From positions 1,178,001-1,242,000 of the forward strand of contig NZ_CP149787.1 in the NCBI RefSeq assembly GCF_037914945.1: a DNA stretch of 64,000 nucleotides, in the 5' to 3' direction. Made by a program: the position numbers and the translations under genes. The notes below the pieces were generated by a model. That model worked only from the letters and a program-made list of their open reading frames with translations, searched no databases and was not told the origin of the DNA. This stretch comes from Haloterrigena sp. KLK7. GTDB lineage: Archaea > Halobacteriota > Halobacteria > Halobacteriales > Natrialbaceae. Numbering within the stretch: position 1 is the stretch's first letter; each line of letters starts with the position of its first letter. Below, in pieces: positions 33,525 through 41,141 of the stretch.

Positions 33525-35591
33525 CTACAGGTCGTCGTCGCGCAACTCGAGGTCGGCGACGAGTTCGTAGGGGTGGGCGTCCTTTCGGATGCCGTCTAAC
33601 AGGGCGAACGCCTCGCCGGGGTCGAGGAAGTGTTGGGTGACCACCTGTCCCAGCGGCGTGGGTTCGAAGCCGTCGATGAAGTCGTACTCGAGGAGTTTGC
33701 CGATGGCGTGTTTGGTGGGAACGTCGCCGAGCATGCGGTCGTTGAGCGCCTTCGCGGCCTTGCCGCCGACGGTGACGTTCGCCAGCGTCTCCTCGACGGC
33801 GGCGCCCTCGTCGTAGTGGGTCATCACCGACTCCATGTCGCCCTTGAGGAGTTTGAACGCGACCTCGTCCTCGGTCATCTCCATCGAGTTGTGGTAGGCG
33901 CAGTCGGGTTCGACCAGCACGTACACCGTGCCCTTGTCGTGGTAGTCGGGCCGGCCCGCGCGGCCGAGCATCTGGTGGAACTCCTGGACCGAGAGCCACT
34001 CGATGCCCATCGCCAGCGAGTCGAAGACCACCTGCGAGGCCGGGAAGTCGACCCCCGCTGCGAGGGCGGCGGTCGTGACGACCGCGGACAGGTCCTGATT
34101 ACCGAACTGCCGTTCGACTTTCTTCCGGCGCTTGTAGTCCAGCCCGGCGTGGTAGGGCGCGGCCGAGTAGTCCAGTTTCCGGCTGATCTCGTGACACCGC
34201 CGACGGGAGTTCGTGAAGATGATCGTCTGGCCGCGATACCCCTTCGAGGACTCGGTATCGAACTCGCGTTTGACCAGCTTGTTCTCGATGCGGACCTTCT
34301 CCTGCCCGTCGGCGAAGGTGACGTGGCGCTCGATCGGGACCGGGCGCTCCTCGAACTCGATGAGCTTCGACTCGAGGGCGGTCCCGAGCTGTTCGGGGTT
34401 GCCGACGGTCGCCGAGAGGTAGACCCACTGGGCGCCGCCGTAGTCGTCCCGTCGCTTCGCGCGCTGCTCGCAGGTGTACTTCAGTCTGGAAATGAGGCCG
34501 TCGAGGCGGTGGCCCCGCTCCTCCTCCTTTAAGGTGTGGACCTCGTCGATGACGACGGTCCCGATGTCGCCCATGTCCTTGCCCGTCCGGAGGGCGTGGT
34601 CGATCCCCTCGTAGGTGCCGACGATGACGTCGGCGTTGGGGTCGAACTGGTTGCCGTTGTCCGAGATGCGGCTCGCGCCGACCCGAATGGAGACGTCGAC
34701 GAGATGGCCGTACTCGTCCTGGAAGTCCTCGTACTTCTGGTTGGCCAGCGCGACGAGGGGGACGAGGAAGAGCATCTTCCCCTTCCCGTTCAACACGCGG
34801 TCGATGCCGGTCATCTCGCCGACCAGCGTCTTCCCGGTCGCCGTCGCCGAGACGACGAGCTGGTCGTCGCCGTCGAACAGGCCGTGCTCGACCGCGAGGC
34901 TCTGGACCGGCAACAGGGTCTCGAACCGGTCCTCGAGTAAGTTCTGCAGTCCCGGATGCAGGTTCAGCGAGTCCACCCGGACGGGGTCGACCTCGTCGGT
35001 CGTCGCCGAGATGGTATCGAACTTCGTCAGGTCGGGATCCAGCTGGCCCTGCAGCAGGTTGACGATCCGTTCTAAGTCCTGGACCTCGAGCATGAGGTCC
35101 TCGAGGCGCTCCTTCGCGGCGCCCGTCACTTCGCCGCTGCCGGAGTAGGTGAGCTGGCGCTCGAGTTCCTGACGAGCGCAGTCCCGGCAGATCCAATCGT
35201 TGTCGTCCTTGACCGCGGTCTCCGTCGTGATCGGCGAGTAGCGCCCCGCGGAGGCGCAGTAGCGGCAGGTCCGGACGGCCTTGGTCTTGTCCTCGAGCTG
35301 GTAGCCCTCGAGCATCTCCGTCAGCTCGCGGCGCTTCTCGGGCGAGGTCTGTTCGGAGATGCGAATCCGCCCGGCGCGGCGGGCGAGTTCGACGAACTCG
35401 TCGGGCTGGCGGGGCTCCTCGCTCGAGCCCTGCTTCAGCCGGAACTTCGCGGGTCGGGGACCCGCCGACGTCTCGGAGAGCCCGAGCTTCGCCCGGAACA
35501 GCCGCTGTCCGTCGCGCTCGACGACGACGAGGTAATCGTCACCGGTCGCGTGACAAAAGATCGTTTCGACCTCCTGGACCTGCTTCGACAC
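33525..35591 (-). CDS. DEAD/DEAH-box helicase with N-terminal zinc region (DUF5814 type)
   Basis: This 688-residue superfamily 2 helicase is related to Hel308/Ski2. An N-terminal domain of about 210 residues includes a possible zinc finger (CRYC near 113 and CRDC near 138). The motor follows with SATATGKT (motif I), VIDEVHTL (II), LSATVGNP (III), TTAALAAGVDFP (V) and QMLGRAGRPDYHD (VI). A winged-helix-like C-terminus ends the protein. Such enzymes unwind or remodel RNA or DNA; substrate and pathway are unknown. The N-terminal region is characteristic of haloarchaea. The start is GTG. It is transcribed alone, 140 bp upstream of the KaiC-like gene on the same strand. Confidence 0.88.
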   Translation of the reverse strand: MSKQVQEVETIFCHATGDDYLVVVERDGQRLFRAKLGLSETSAGPRPAKFRLKQGSSEEPRQPDEFVELARRAGRIRISEQTSPEKRRELTEMLEGYQLEDKTKAVRTCRYCASAGRYSPITTETAVKDDNDWICRDCARQELERQLTYSGSGEVTGAAKERLEDLMLEVQDLERIVNLLQGQLDPDLTKFDTISATTDEVDPVRVDSLNLHPGLQNLLEDRFETLLPVQSLAVEHGLFDGDDQLVVSATATGKTLVGEMTGIDRVLNGKGKMLFLVPLVALANQKYEDFQDEYGHLVDVSIRVGASRISDNGNQFDPNADVIVGTYEGIDHALRTGKDMGDIGTVVIDEVHTLKEEERGHRLDGLISRLKYTCEQRAKRRDDYGGAQWVYLSATVGNPEQLGTALESKLIEFEERPVPIERHVTFADGQEKVRIENKLVKREFDTESSKGYRGQTIIFTNSRRRCHEISRKLDYSAAPYHAGLDYKRRKKVERQFGNQDLSAVVTTAALAAGVDFPASQVVFDSLAMGIEWLSVQEFHQMLGRAGRPDYHDKGTVYVLVEPDCAYHNSMEMTEDEVAFKLLKGDMESVMTHYDEGAAVEETLANVTVGGKAAKALNDRMLGDVPTKHAIGKLLEYDFIDGFEPTPLGQVVTQHFLDPGEAFALLDGIRKDAHPYELVADLELRDDDL

Positions 35592-35702
35592 GAGTGGCCG
35601 TAGGGCGTGACGGTATTTCAGCGGTTCGGACTGTGCCGCTCGAGTCGCGCCGCCGCGTCGGACCGCGAAGAAAAGGCACGAGACGTCCGGTCGGTCCGAC
35701 GC

Positions 35703-36827
35703 TCAGAAGTCGCCGTTGACGATGTCGCTGACGGCCTGCGGGTCGAACAGGTCGTCCTCGACGCCGTAGAGCTGCTCGGCCAACCGCTGAGTGGCGACGA
35801 GGTTGATGATCGGGCCCTGATAGAACGGGAGGCTCCTGTAGACGTCGTCGTTCTGGATGGCCGTCAGTTCCTGCCCGACGTTGTGGCTTCGCATCGGTTC
35901 GACGAAGTTCTGCTGGAACTCCTCCTCGGTGAGATATTGCTCGGTTCGAAGCAGGATGTACTCCGGATCGACCTCGAGAAGCGTCTCGTAGTCGACCCCT
36001 CCGCGAGTGGCGTGGAAGTCCTCGACGTCGGAGTTCGCGAGCGCGTCCTCGACTCCGAGGTCCCGCAGGTGTTTGTAACTCGTCGACTCGTCGATGACGT
36101 AGGGGAGGAACGAGTCATCCTCTATCTGCGGGTACAGGACTGCAGCCTCAGGTCGGTCGTCCGAGGGAACGACGTTCTCGAGTTCCGATTGGAAGTCGTC
36201 GTGCAGCGTCTCGAACTCGGCGTAGCGTTCCTGTTCCTGGAAGACTTCGGCGAGTTTCTCGAAGGCCTCGTACATCGTGAGGTAGTCGTAGTCCTGATGC
36301 CACTCGTAGTCCCGGGAGGTGATACTGTTCCCGAAAAACGGCGTCCCCGTCGATTCGACCTGCTCGATGTCGTCGTCGCTCCAGTCGGCTCGCCCCTTGA
36401 GGAAGTTCGGGTCCATGACGAAGAGATCCACGTCCTCGGCGAGGTTCAGGAACTCTTCTCGAGTCAGCTCGTCGTCCCAGAGCGAATCGATCTCGTCCGG
36501 ATCGACGCTCACGTCGGGAATGTCGTCGTAATACCCCGTATGGAGCCGCCGCGTGAGATAGAGGGCCGCCGGCGGCTCCTGACCCAGCGCGATCCCCATA
36601 TCGGCCCAATCCCCGGTTCCGGCGGCCCACGTCTGGGGCACCGATTCGAACTCGACCTCGCCGACCGGCGGCATCGAGACCGTGTACGGCCCGTCGACGC
36701 CGTTACCGTCTCCGTTATCGTTTCCGTTCTCCTCGCCGGTGATACAGCCGGCCAGTGCGGCCGTCCCGGCGATCGCACCGCTCGTTCGAAGGACGTTGCG
36801 TCTCGTCCACGTAGACTCGTCGGTCAT
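35703..36827 (-). CDS. Iron/siderophore ABC transporter substrate-binding lipoprotein
   Basis: This 374-residue extracellular binding protein of the FepB/BtuF class has a Tat signal with twin Arg at 9-10 and a lipobox LAGC (Cys28) that anchors it in the membrane. A low-complexity Asn/Gly/Asp linker follows. The mature part shows the two-lobed pattern joined by a long helix typical of class III binding proteins (region MYEAFEKLAEVFQEQ). The ligand is probably ferric siderophore, inferred from the neighbouring FecCD-type permease and the iron-box-like operator directly upstream of the start. It is transcribed separately from the permease-ATPase pair but in the same direction. Confidence 0.87.
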   Translation of the reverse strand: MTDESTWTRRNVLRTSGAIAGTAALAGCITGEENGNDNGDGNGVDGPYTVSMPPVGEVEFESVPQTWAAGTGDWADMGIALGQEPPAALYLTRRLHTGYYDDIPDVSVDPDEIDSLWDDELTREEFLNLAEDVDLFVMDPNFLKGRADWSDDDIEQVESTGTPFFGNSITSRDYEWHQDYDYLTMYEAFEKLAEVFQEQERYAEFETLHDDFQSELENVVPSDDRPEAAVLYPQIEDDSFLPYVIDESTSYKHLRDLGVEDALANSDVEDFHATRGGVDYETLLEVDPEYILLRTEQYLTEEEFQQNFVEPMRSHNVGQELTAIQNDDVYRSLPFYQGPIINLVATQRLAEQLYGVEDDLFDPQAVSDIVNGDF

Positions 36828-36832
36828 CGATC

Positions 36833-36848
36833 TTTAGGTCAGCCTAAA
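36833..36848. promoter_or_regulatory. Palindromic iron-box-like operator 1
   Basis: TTTAGG-TCAG-CCTAAA is a perfect 6-bp inverted repeat around 4 bp, 6 bp before the binding-protein ATG. It matches the TTAGG..CCTAA core of DtxR/IdeR-family metal repressor sites and recurs upstream of the permease gene. Confidence 0.7.
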
Positions 36849-36927
36849 ACATCAAAAGTGTTCCGAACTTATAGAGACGGCCGGTCCGTGGTCCCCCTGA
36901 TTACGCGTCGCCGAGTTCACCGGACCG

Positions 36928-37785
36928 CTACCGCTCGGGCAGCGCTCGACGGGGCAACACCTGCAGTTCGGGCTCGTGCTGGACGGTCGCCTCGACGCCG
37001 AAGACGTCGGCCAGCAACTGCTCGGTCACGACCTCCTCCGGCGGACCCCAGTCGTACAGTTCCCCGTCGTGCATCGCCACCAGATAGTCCGCGAAGCGGG
37101 CCGCCTGCGCGATGTCGTGGAGGATGACGGCCACGGTGACCCCCTTCTCCTCGTTGAGCTGGCGGATCGTCTCGAGGACGCGGAACTGGTGGTGGACGTC
37201 CAGGAACGTCGTCGGTTCGTCGAGCAGGAGGACGTCCGTGTCCTGGGCCAACACCATCGCGATCCAGGCCAGTTGCTTCTGGCCGCCGCTCAGCTGGCCG
37301 AGTTCGGCGTCCCGGATGTGTTCGATCCCCGTCAGCTCGAGGGCGCGTTCGACGGCCGCGTGATCCTCCTCGCTGACGCTGTCGAAGAAGCCCCGATGCG
37401 GGTAGCGGCCGTGGTAGATCAGATCCTCGACGGTGATCGAACTCAGCGAGTCGTTCTCCTGAGAGAGCACGCCCAGTTCGCGGGCCAGTTCCTTCCGATC
37501 GAACGCGTCGAGGTCCTGGCCGTGAATCGTGACCGTTCCCCGATCGGGCACGAGGTGATTCGAGAGCGCCTTCAACAGCGTGCTCTTCCCGCTGCCGTTG
37601 GGGCCGACGAGCGCGGTCACGGCGTTTTCGGGAACGTCCAGTCGCGCACACTCGACGATCGTTTCCTCGGTCGACGGATAGCTCAACGCGAGGTCCTCGC
37701 CGATGAGTGCGCTCTCGACGGCGACGCCGTCGCCGTCGGTGATCCGTTCCTGCGTCGTTTGCGTCTGCGGTTCGTTCTGTGACAT
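36928..37785 (-). CDS. Iron/siderophore ABC transporter ATP-binding protein
   Basis: This 285-residue ATPase of the FepC/FhuC/BtuD class powers uptake through the adjacent permease. Walker A is GPNGSGKS near residue 61, the Q-loop is in LSQENDSLS, the signature is LSGGQKQLAW, Walker B is VLLLDEPTTFLD, and the switch His is in ILHDIAQA. An N-terminal extension of about 25 polar residues precedes the domain. The start overlaps the permease stop by one base, so the two are coupled. The substrate class is inferred from the set of three genes and from the iron-box-like operators. Confidence 0.93.
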   Translation of the reverse strand: MSQNEPQTQTTQERITDGDGVAVESALIGEDLALSYPSTEETIVECARLDVPENAVTALVGPNGSGKSTLLKALSNHLVPDRGTVTIHGQDLDAFDRKELARELGVLSQENDSLSSITVEDLIYHGRYPHRGFFDSVSEEDHAAVERALELTGIEHIRDAELGQLSGGQKQLAWIAMVLAQDTDVLLLDEPTTFLDVHHQFRVLETIRQLNEEKGVTVAVILHDIAQAARFADYLVAMHDGELYDWGPPEEVVTEQLLADVFGVEATVQHEPELQVLPRRALPER

Positions 37786-38894
37786 TATAGCTCACCCATG
37801 GACTGCTGTTTGCGCATCAGATAGAGGAAGTAGGGACCGCCGACCAGCCCGGTCACGACGCCGACTGGCATCTGCATCCCGCCCAATGCGAGGCGCGCGC
37901 CGACGTCGGCGGTGACCATCAGCGCCGGTCCGGCGAACAGGCAGCCGATCATCAGCCGTCGGTAGTCGCCGCCGACGACGTTCCGGACGATGTGCGGAAC
38001 GACGAGGCCGAAGAAGCTGACGATGCCCGCGACGGCGATCGCGACGCTCGCCGCGAGAATGGCGACGGCCGAGAGGAAAAAGCGAACGCGCTCGACGCGC
38101 ATTCCCAGCGACTTGGCCGTGGTCTCGCCGAGCAACAGGACGTTCAACTGTCGCGAACTGGCGAGCGCGATTCCGATCGACGCGATCCCCGGAACGAGCG
38201 CGATCCGGACCTCTCGCCAGCCCGTTCCGGTAAACGAGCCCGTGAGCCAGGCGATCGCCGTCTGGGCGACGCCGAGATCGTCGACGAAGAAGAACAGCCC
38301 CTGCTGGAGCGACTGGAAGACCATGTTGACGATCACGCCAGCGAGCACGAGGCGAACGGGGCTGGTCCCGCCCTTCCAGGCGATCCCGTAGACGACCAGA
38401 AAGGCGACGGTCCCGCCGAGCGCGGCGATCAACGGGAGGTACGGCGCGAGTCCGGTGAAGACGACGAGCGTCGCCAGCACCGCGAACCCGGCGCCGGAGC
38501 TAACCCCGAGCACGAAGGGGCTGGCCAGCTCGTTTCGGGTCACCGCCTGGAAGATCGCCCCGGAGATCGCCAGCGTCGCGCCGGCGATAATCGCGACGAA
38601 GACGCGAGGGAGCCGGAGGTTCCACACCACGACGCTGTCCGTGCTCATCGGGGGGCGTTCAGTGCCGAAGAGAAACGACGACCAGGCCTCGAGATTGAAA
38701 AGCACCGTGGGCTCGAACACGGCCGCCCACGCCTCGCTGAACGTCATCGAGTACTCCCCGAACGTCACCTGTACGAGTCCGCCAGCGATCGTGATGATCG
38801 TACTCGCTAAACAGAAGAGCACGAGCGTCCCGGTCAGCCACCCCTCCCGGTCTCGAGCTGCCGCGTGCTCGCCGACCGACTGCGCTTCTACCAT
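37785..38894 (-). CDS. Iron/siderophore ABC transporter permease (FecCD family)
   Basis: This 369-residue integral membrane protein has about nine to ten helices and belongs to the BtuC/FepD/FecCD family. The family block LRLPRVFVAIIAGATLAISG, which begins near residue 92, and the ATPase-contact loop LGMRVERVRFFLSA are evident, as is VSFFGLVVPHIVRN. It forms the channel for ferric siderophore or cobamide, driven by the downstream ATPase. It is the first gene of a two-gene transcript whose start is controlled by a palindromic operator 6 bp upstream of the ATG. Confidence 0.93.
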   Translation of the reverse strand: MVEAQSVGEHAAARDREGWLTGTLVLFCLASTIITIAGGLVQVTFGEYSMTFSEAWAAVFEPTVLFNLEAWSSFLFGTERPPMSTDSVVVWNLRLPRVFVAIIAGATLAISGAIFQAVTRNELASPFVLGVSSGAGFAVLATLVVFTGLAPYLPLIAALGGTVAFLVVYGIAWKGGTSPVRLVLAGVIVNMVFQSLQQGLFFFVDDLGVAQTAIAWLTGSFTGTGWREVRIALVPGIASIGIALASSRQLNVLLLGETTAKSLGMRVERVRFFLSAVAILAASVAIAVAGIVSFFGLVVPHIVRNVVGGDYRRLMIGCLFAGPALMVTADVGARLALGGMQMPVGVVTGLVGGPYFLYLMRKQQSMGEL

Positions 38895-38899
38895 CGGGG

Positions 38900-38915
38900 T
38901 TTAGGTTATCCTAAA
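38900..38915. promoter_or_regulatory. Palindromic iron-box-like operator 2
   Basis: TTTAGG-TTAT-CCTAAA has the same two 6-bp arms and 4-bp spacer as operator 1, and also stands 6 bp from its ATG. The matching placement before both units of the importer indicates joint control, most likely by an iron-dependent DtxR-type repressor. Confidence 0.7.
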
Positions 38916-38982
38916 AGACGTTTAGTACTTGTGGTTGACGACCGAGACGGCGTCGGTCCCCTTCGCCCGACTCCCGTGACGG

Positions 38983-39348
38983 TCACTCGAGCAGTTCGAT
39001 CTCGTCGTCGCCGTTCGGGACGGCGCAGATGAACGCGCCTGGATCGTCGCCCTCGTTGCGGTACCAGTGGACCGTCCCGGCGGGGATGAGCAGCGAATCG
39101 CCGGCTTCGACCGCGTACTCCTCGCCTCCGATACCCACGGTGTACTCGCCCTCGAGGACGTACTGCTCGTGTTCGACGTCGTTGGTGTGTTTCGGCACCT
39201 CGGCGCCGGGTTCGAGGACGAACCGGCGGATCGCGAAGTGGGGCGCGCCGTGGTCGTCGCTGACGAGGACGCCCTTCTCGAGGCCGTCCGCCGCGTCGAC
39301 CGTCTCGTACTCGATCTCGTCGCTCCGTCGGATCAGCGGTTCGGACAT
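38983..39348 (-). CDS. Single-domain cupin protein
   Basis: This 121-residue small beta-barrel has both cupin motifs. Motif 1 is PKHTNDVEHEQYVLEGEYTV (His and Glu ligands), and motif 2 is DSLLIPAGTVHWYRN with the last metal His. It probably binds a divalent metal. Substrates of such stand-alone cupins range from sugars to small acids and cannot be told from sequence. I start at the ATG before SEPLIRRSDE. It faces the iron permease gene with no shared regulatory site visible. Confidence 0.82.
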   Translation of the reverse strand: MSEPLIRRSDEIEYETVDAADGLEKGVLVSDDHGAPHFAIRRFVLEPGAEVPKHTNDVEHEQYVLEGEYTVGIGGEEYAVEAGDSLLIPAGTVHWYRNEGDDPGAFICAVPNGDDEIELLE

Positions 39349-39392
39349 ACCCCGCGTCGGCGCCGAACCCACAAAACGATCCGGGTCCGTCG

Positions 39393-39512
39393 CTACAGTG
39401 CGCTGCGCAATCGACCGAGGAGGTACCAGACGCCGCCGAGGGCACCGAGGACGAGCGCGAGGTTGAAGAGGAGGATCGAGAGTTCGGGAACGCCGATCGC
39501 GGGGGCGTACAT
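39393..39512 (-). CDS. 39-residue single-helix membrane protein
   Basis: This short gene encodes MYAPAIGVPELSILLFNLAL and continues as a second hydrophobic half ending LLGRLRSAL. One or two hydrophobic helices fill residues 10-34, and a short basic end likely faces the cytoplasm. Its size and arrangement are typical of small haloarchaeal membrane proteins of unknown function. AT-rich DNA with a TATA-like TTATAC lies upstream (39540-39552). Confidence 0.55.
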   Translation of the reverse strand: MYAPAIGVPELSILLFNLALVLGALGGVWYLLGRLRSAL

Positions 39513-39674
39513 GCGTGTCAACGACAATCGCTCATACCGACTTATACTTATCTCAACAGGTATGCACCGATGTCGCTTCGCCGAGCGTTCGATCGATGGC
39601 CCAGCCGACGACAGCGCCGCCGCTGGCCGGTGTAAAATACGTCAGTCAAGTGCCGATACCGCTGCGAATTCGCC

Positions 39675-39869
39675 TTACAGGCGCTCGACGTTCGTCGCGC
39701 GCGGGCCCTTGGGGGCCTGCTCGATGTCGAACTCGAGCTCCTGTCCTTCCTCGAGGTCCGGGCCGCCGATGTCTTCCATGTGGAAGAAGACGTCCTCGTC
39801 CGCGTCCTCAGTTTCGATGAATCCGTAGCCGCCAGTGTCGTTGAAGAAATCAACGGTTCCTTTCGCCAT
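39675..39869 (-). CDS. Cold shock domain protein (CspA family)
   Basis: This 64-residue OB-fold protein binds single-stranded RNA and DNA. RNP1 reads GGYGFIE and RNP2 reads DVFFHM. The surface is strongly acidic, as expected in a high-salt cytoplasm. It probably melts RNA structure during growth or temperature change. The ATG is supported by a TATA box (GGTTTATC on the coding strand near 39896-39903) at about 30 bp. Confidence 0.93.
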   Translation of the reverse strand: MAKGTVDFFNDTGGYGFIETEDADEDVFFHMEDIGGPDLEEGQELEFDIEQAPKGPRATNVERL

Positions 39870-39980
39870 TGCTTCTAAAGAGAACGCCGCGACACTGATA
39901 AACCCTGCGGCTCGACTCAAACGCCGATATCGGAGGCGTATCGGCCCATAGTCCGTGTTCAGCCGAAAACTGGCGATCAA

Positions 39981-40199
39981 TCACCGCTCGTCGCGGTCCT
40001 CGAGTCGGTGGACCGCGACCGAGGCGAAGAACACGATCATGAACAGGGAGAACCCGACCACGAGTCCGCCGAGCTCGGCCGCACCGATACCGCTGGGGTC
40101 GGAGACCGCCAGGACGACCAGCCCGCCGAGGAAGACGAGGATCGTGAACAGCCCGACCGCGACGTAGAATCCCGTATCGGACTCGAGGCGGGTTCGCAT
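39981..40199 (-). CDS. Small two-helix haloarchaeal membrane protein
   Basis: This 72-residue protein starts with a polar stretch (MRTRLESDTG). Two hydrophobic helices at about residues 11-33 and 42-62 are separated by a short loop DPSGIGAAE, and the C-terminus VHRLEDRDER is charged. No family function is known. The longer in-frame version begins in Arg-rich DNA and is not preferred. It lies between the cold shock gene and the Lrp-type regulator. Confidence 0.58.
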   Translation of the reverse strand: MRTRLESDTGFYVAVGLFTILVFLGGLVVLAVSDPSGIGAAELGGLVVGFSLFMIVFFASVAVHRLEDRDER

Positions 40200-40369
40200 G
40201 CGAAGTGATGGCAGTGCGAATAGCAAAACGGTACCGACACGGAGGCGCCGGTGTGACGGCGACGAGGCCGCTCGCACGCACCGAGGAGCGGTAGCTCGTC
40301 CGCTCGAATACCGGTTCGTTCGTTCTGTCAGCCGAAGTTCCTTATAGCCGCCGCGGACAAACGAACCGT

Positions 40370-40834
40370 ATGACAGACTACGAACTCGACGCGGTCGACC
40401 GGGAGATCCTCTACGCGCTCCAGGAGGAGGCCCGGAACCTCTCCTCGAGCGAGATCGCCGAGCGGACCGACGCGTCCTCGAGCACCGTTCGCAAACGCAT
40501 CCAGCGGTTGGAATCGGAGGGCGTCATCAAGGGCTACAGCGCGAACATCGACTACACGAAGTCCGGGTATCCGATTCGAATGCTGCTCTACTGCACGGCG
40601 TCGATTCCGGAACGAGGCGACTACATCGACGATCTCCTGGCCATTTCCGGCGTCGTCTCGGTACAGGAGCTGGTCACTGGCGAGCAGAACCTGCTCGTGA
40701 CGGCCGTCGTCAAGAACGACCGGGAGATCACGCCGATCGCACAGGAGATCTCCGACATGGGACTGACGATCACCGACGAGGTGCTCGTGCGAAGCCACCA
40801 GTCGACGTCGTTCGACGAATTTTCCTCCGAGTGA
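40370..40834 (+). CDS. Lrp/AsnC family transcriptional regulator
   Basis: This 154-residue regulator has an N-terminal winged helix-turn-helix (residues 5-55, DREILYALQEEARNLSSSEI and SSTVRKRIQRLESEGVIKGY). A ferredoxin-like effector or oligomerisation domain follows (70-145). The effector half departs from the standard RAM pattern. It lies 300 bp upstream of the dabB-dabA pair in the same direction, so control of inorganic carbon uptake is a reasonable guess. A TATA-like CTTATAG at 40341-40347 suggests a leaderless transcript. Confidence 0.85.
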   Translation: MTDYELDAVDREILYALQEEARNLSSSEIAERTDASSSTVRKRIQRLESEGVIKGYSANIDYTKSGYPIRMLLYCTASIPERGDYIDDLLAISGVVSVQELVTGEQNLLVTAVVKNDREITPIAQEISDMGLTITDEVLVRSHQSTSFDEFSSE

Positions 40835-41000
40835 CGCCACGAATCGGCTCCGTTGCCGGACGAACGCCCCTCCGTTTCGCTCGTTCTCGCGTCGCCGTTC
40901 GGCCCGATTCTCGAGACCGTCGACTGCGACGTCCGTGACCGACCGAGACATTCGCGACGAGCGCCCAATTTATCACGATCGTCTACTACGGTGTGAGGGA

Positions 41001-41035
41001 CGAACGATTTGTTCGAACCAAAGGTTATAATAACC
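41001..41035. promoter_or_regulatory. Palindromes in the dabB promoter
   Basis: CGAAC-GATTT-GTTCG (41001-41015) is followed by GGTTATAATAACC (41023-41035), a 13-bp palindrome that contains the likely TATA element. A further GTTCG occurs at 41041. Both lie in the 307-bp gene-free gap between the Lrp-type gene and dabB, and are candidate regulator sites. The GC-rich remainder of the gap shows no gene. Confidence 0.5.
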
Positions 41036-41141
41036 AGTCTGTTCGTATATAGGGTGAAGACGACCGGCCGTGCAAGTGTTGCCGGGATCGTTCGGCCAGA
41101 CCCGGCCGCGATCCCGCGCTGGTCGAGCGCGAAATCGAAGC

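Noticed and set aside
35607-37127. A 506-codon open frame antisense to the iron-binding protein gene
   Set aside because: The opposite strand holds a signal peptide, lipobox and operator; this frame has none.
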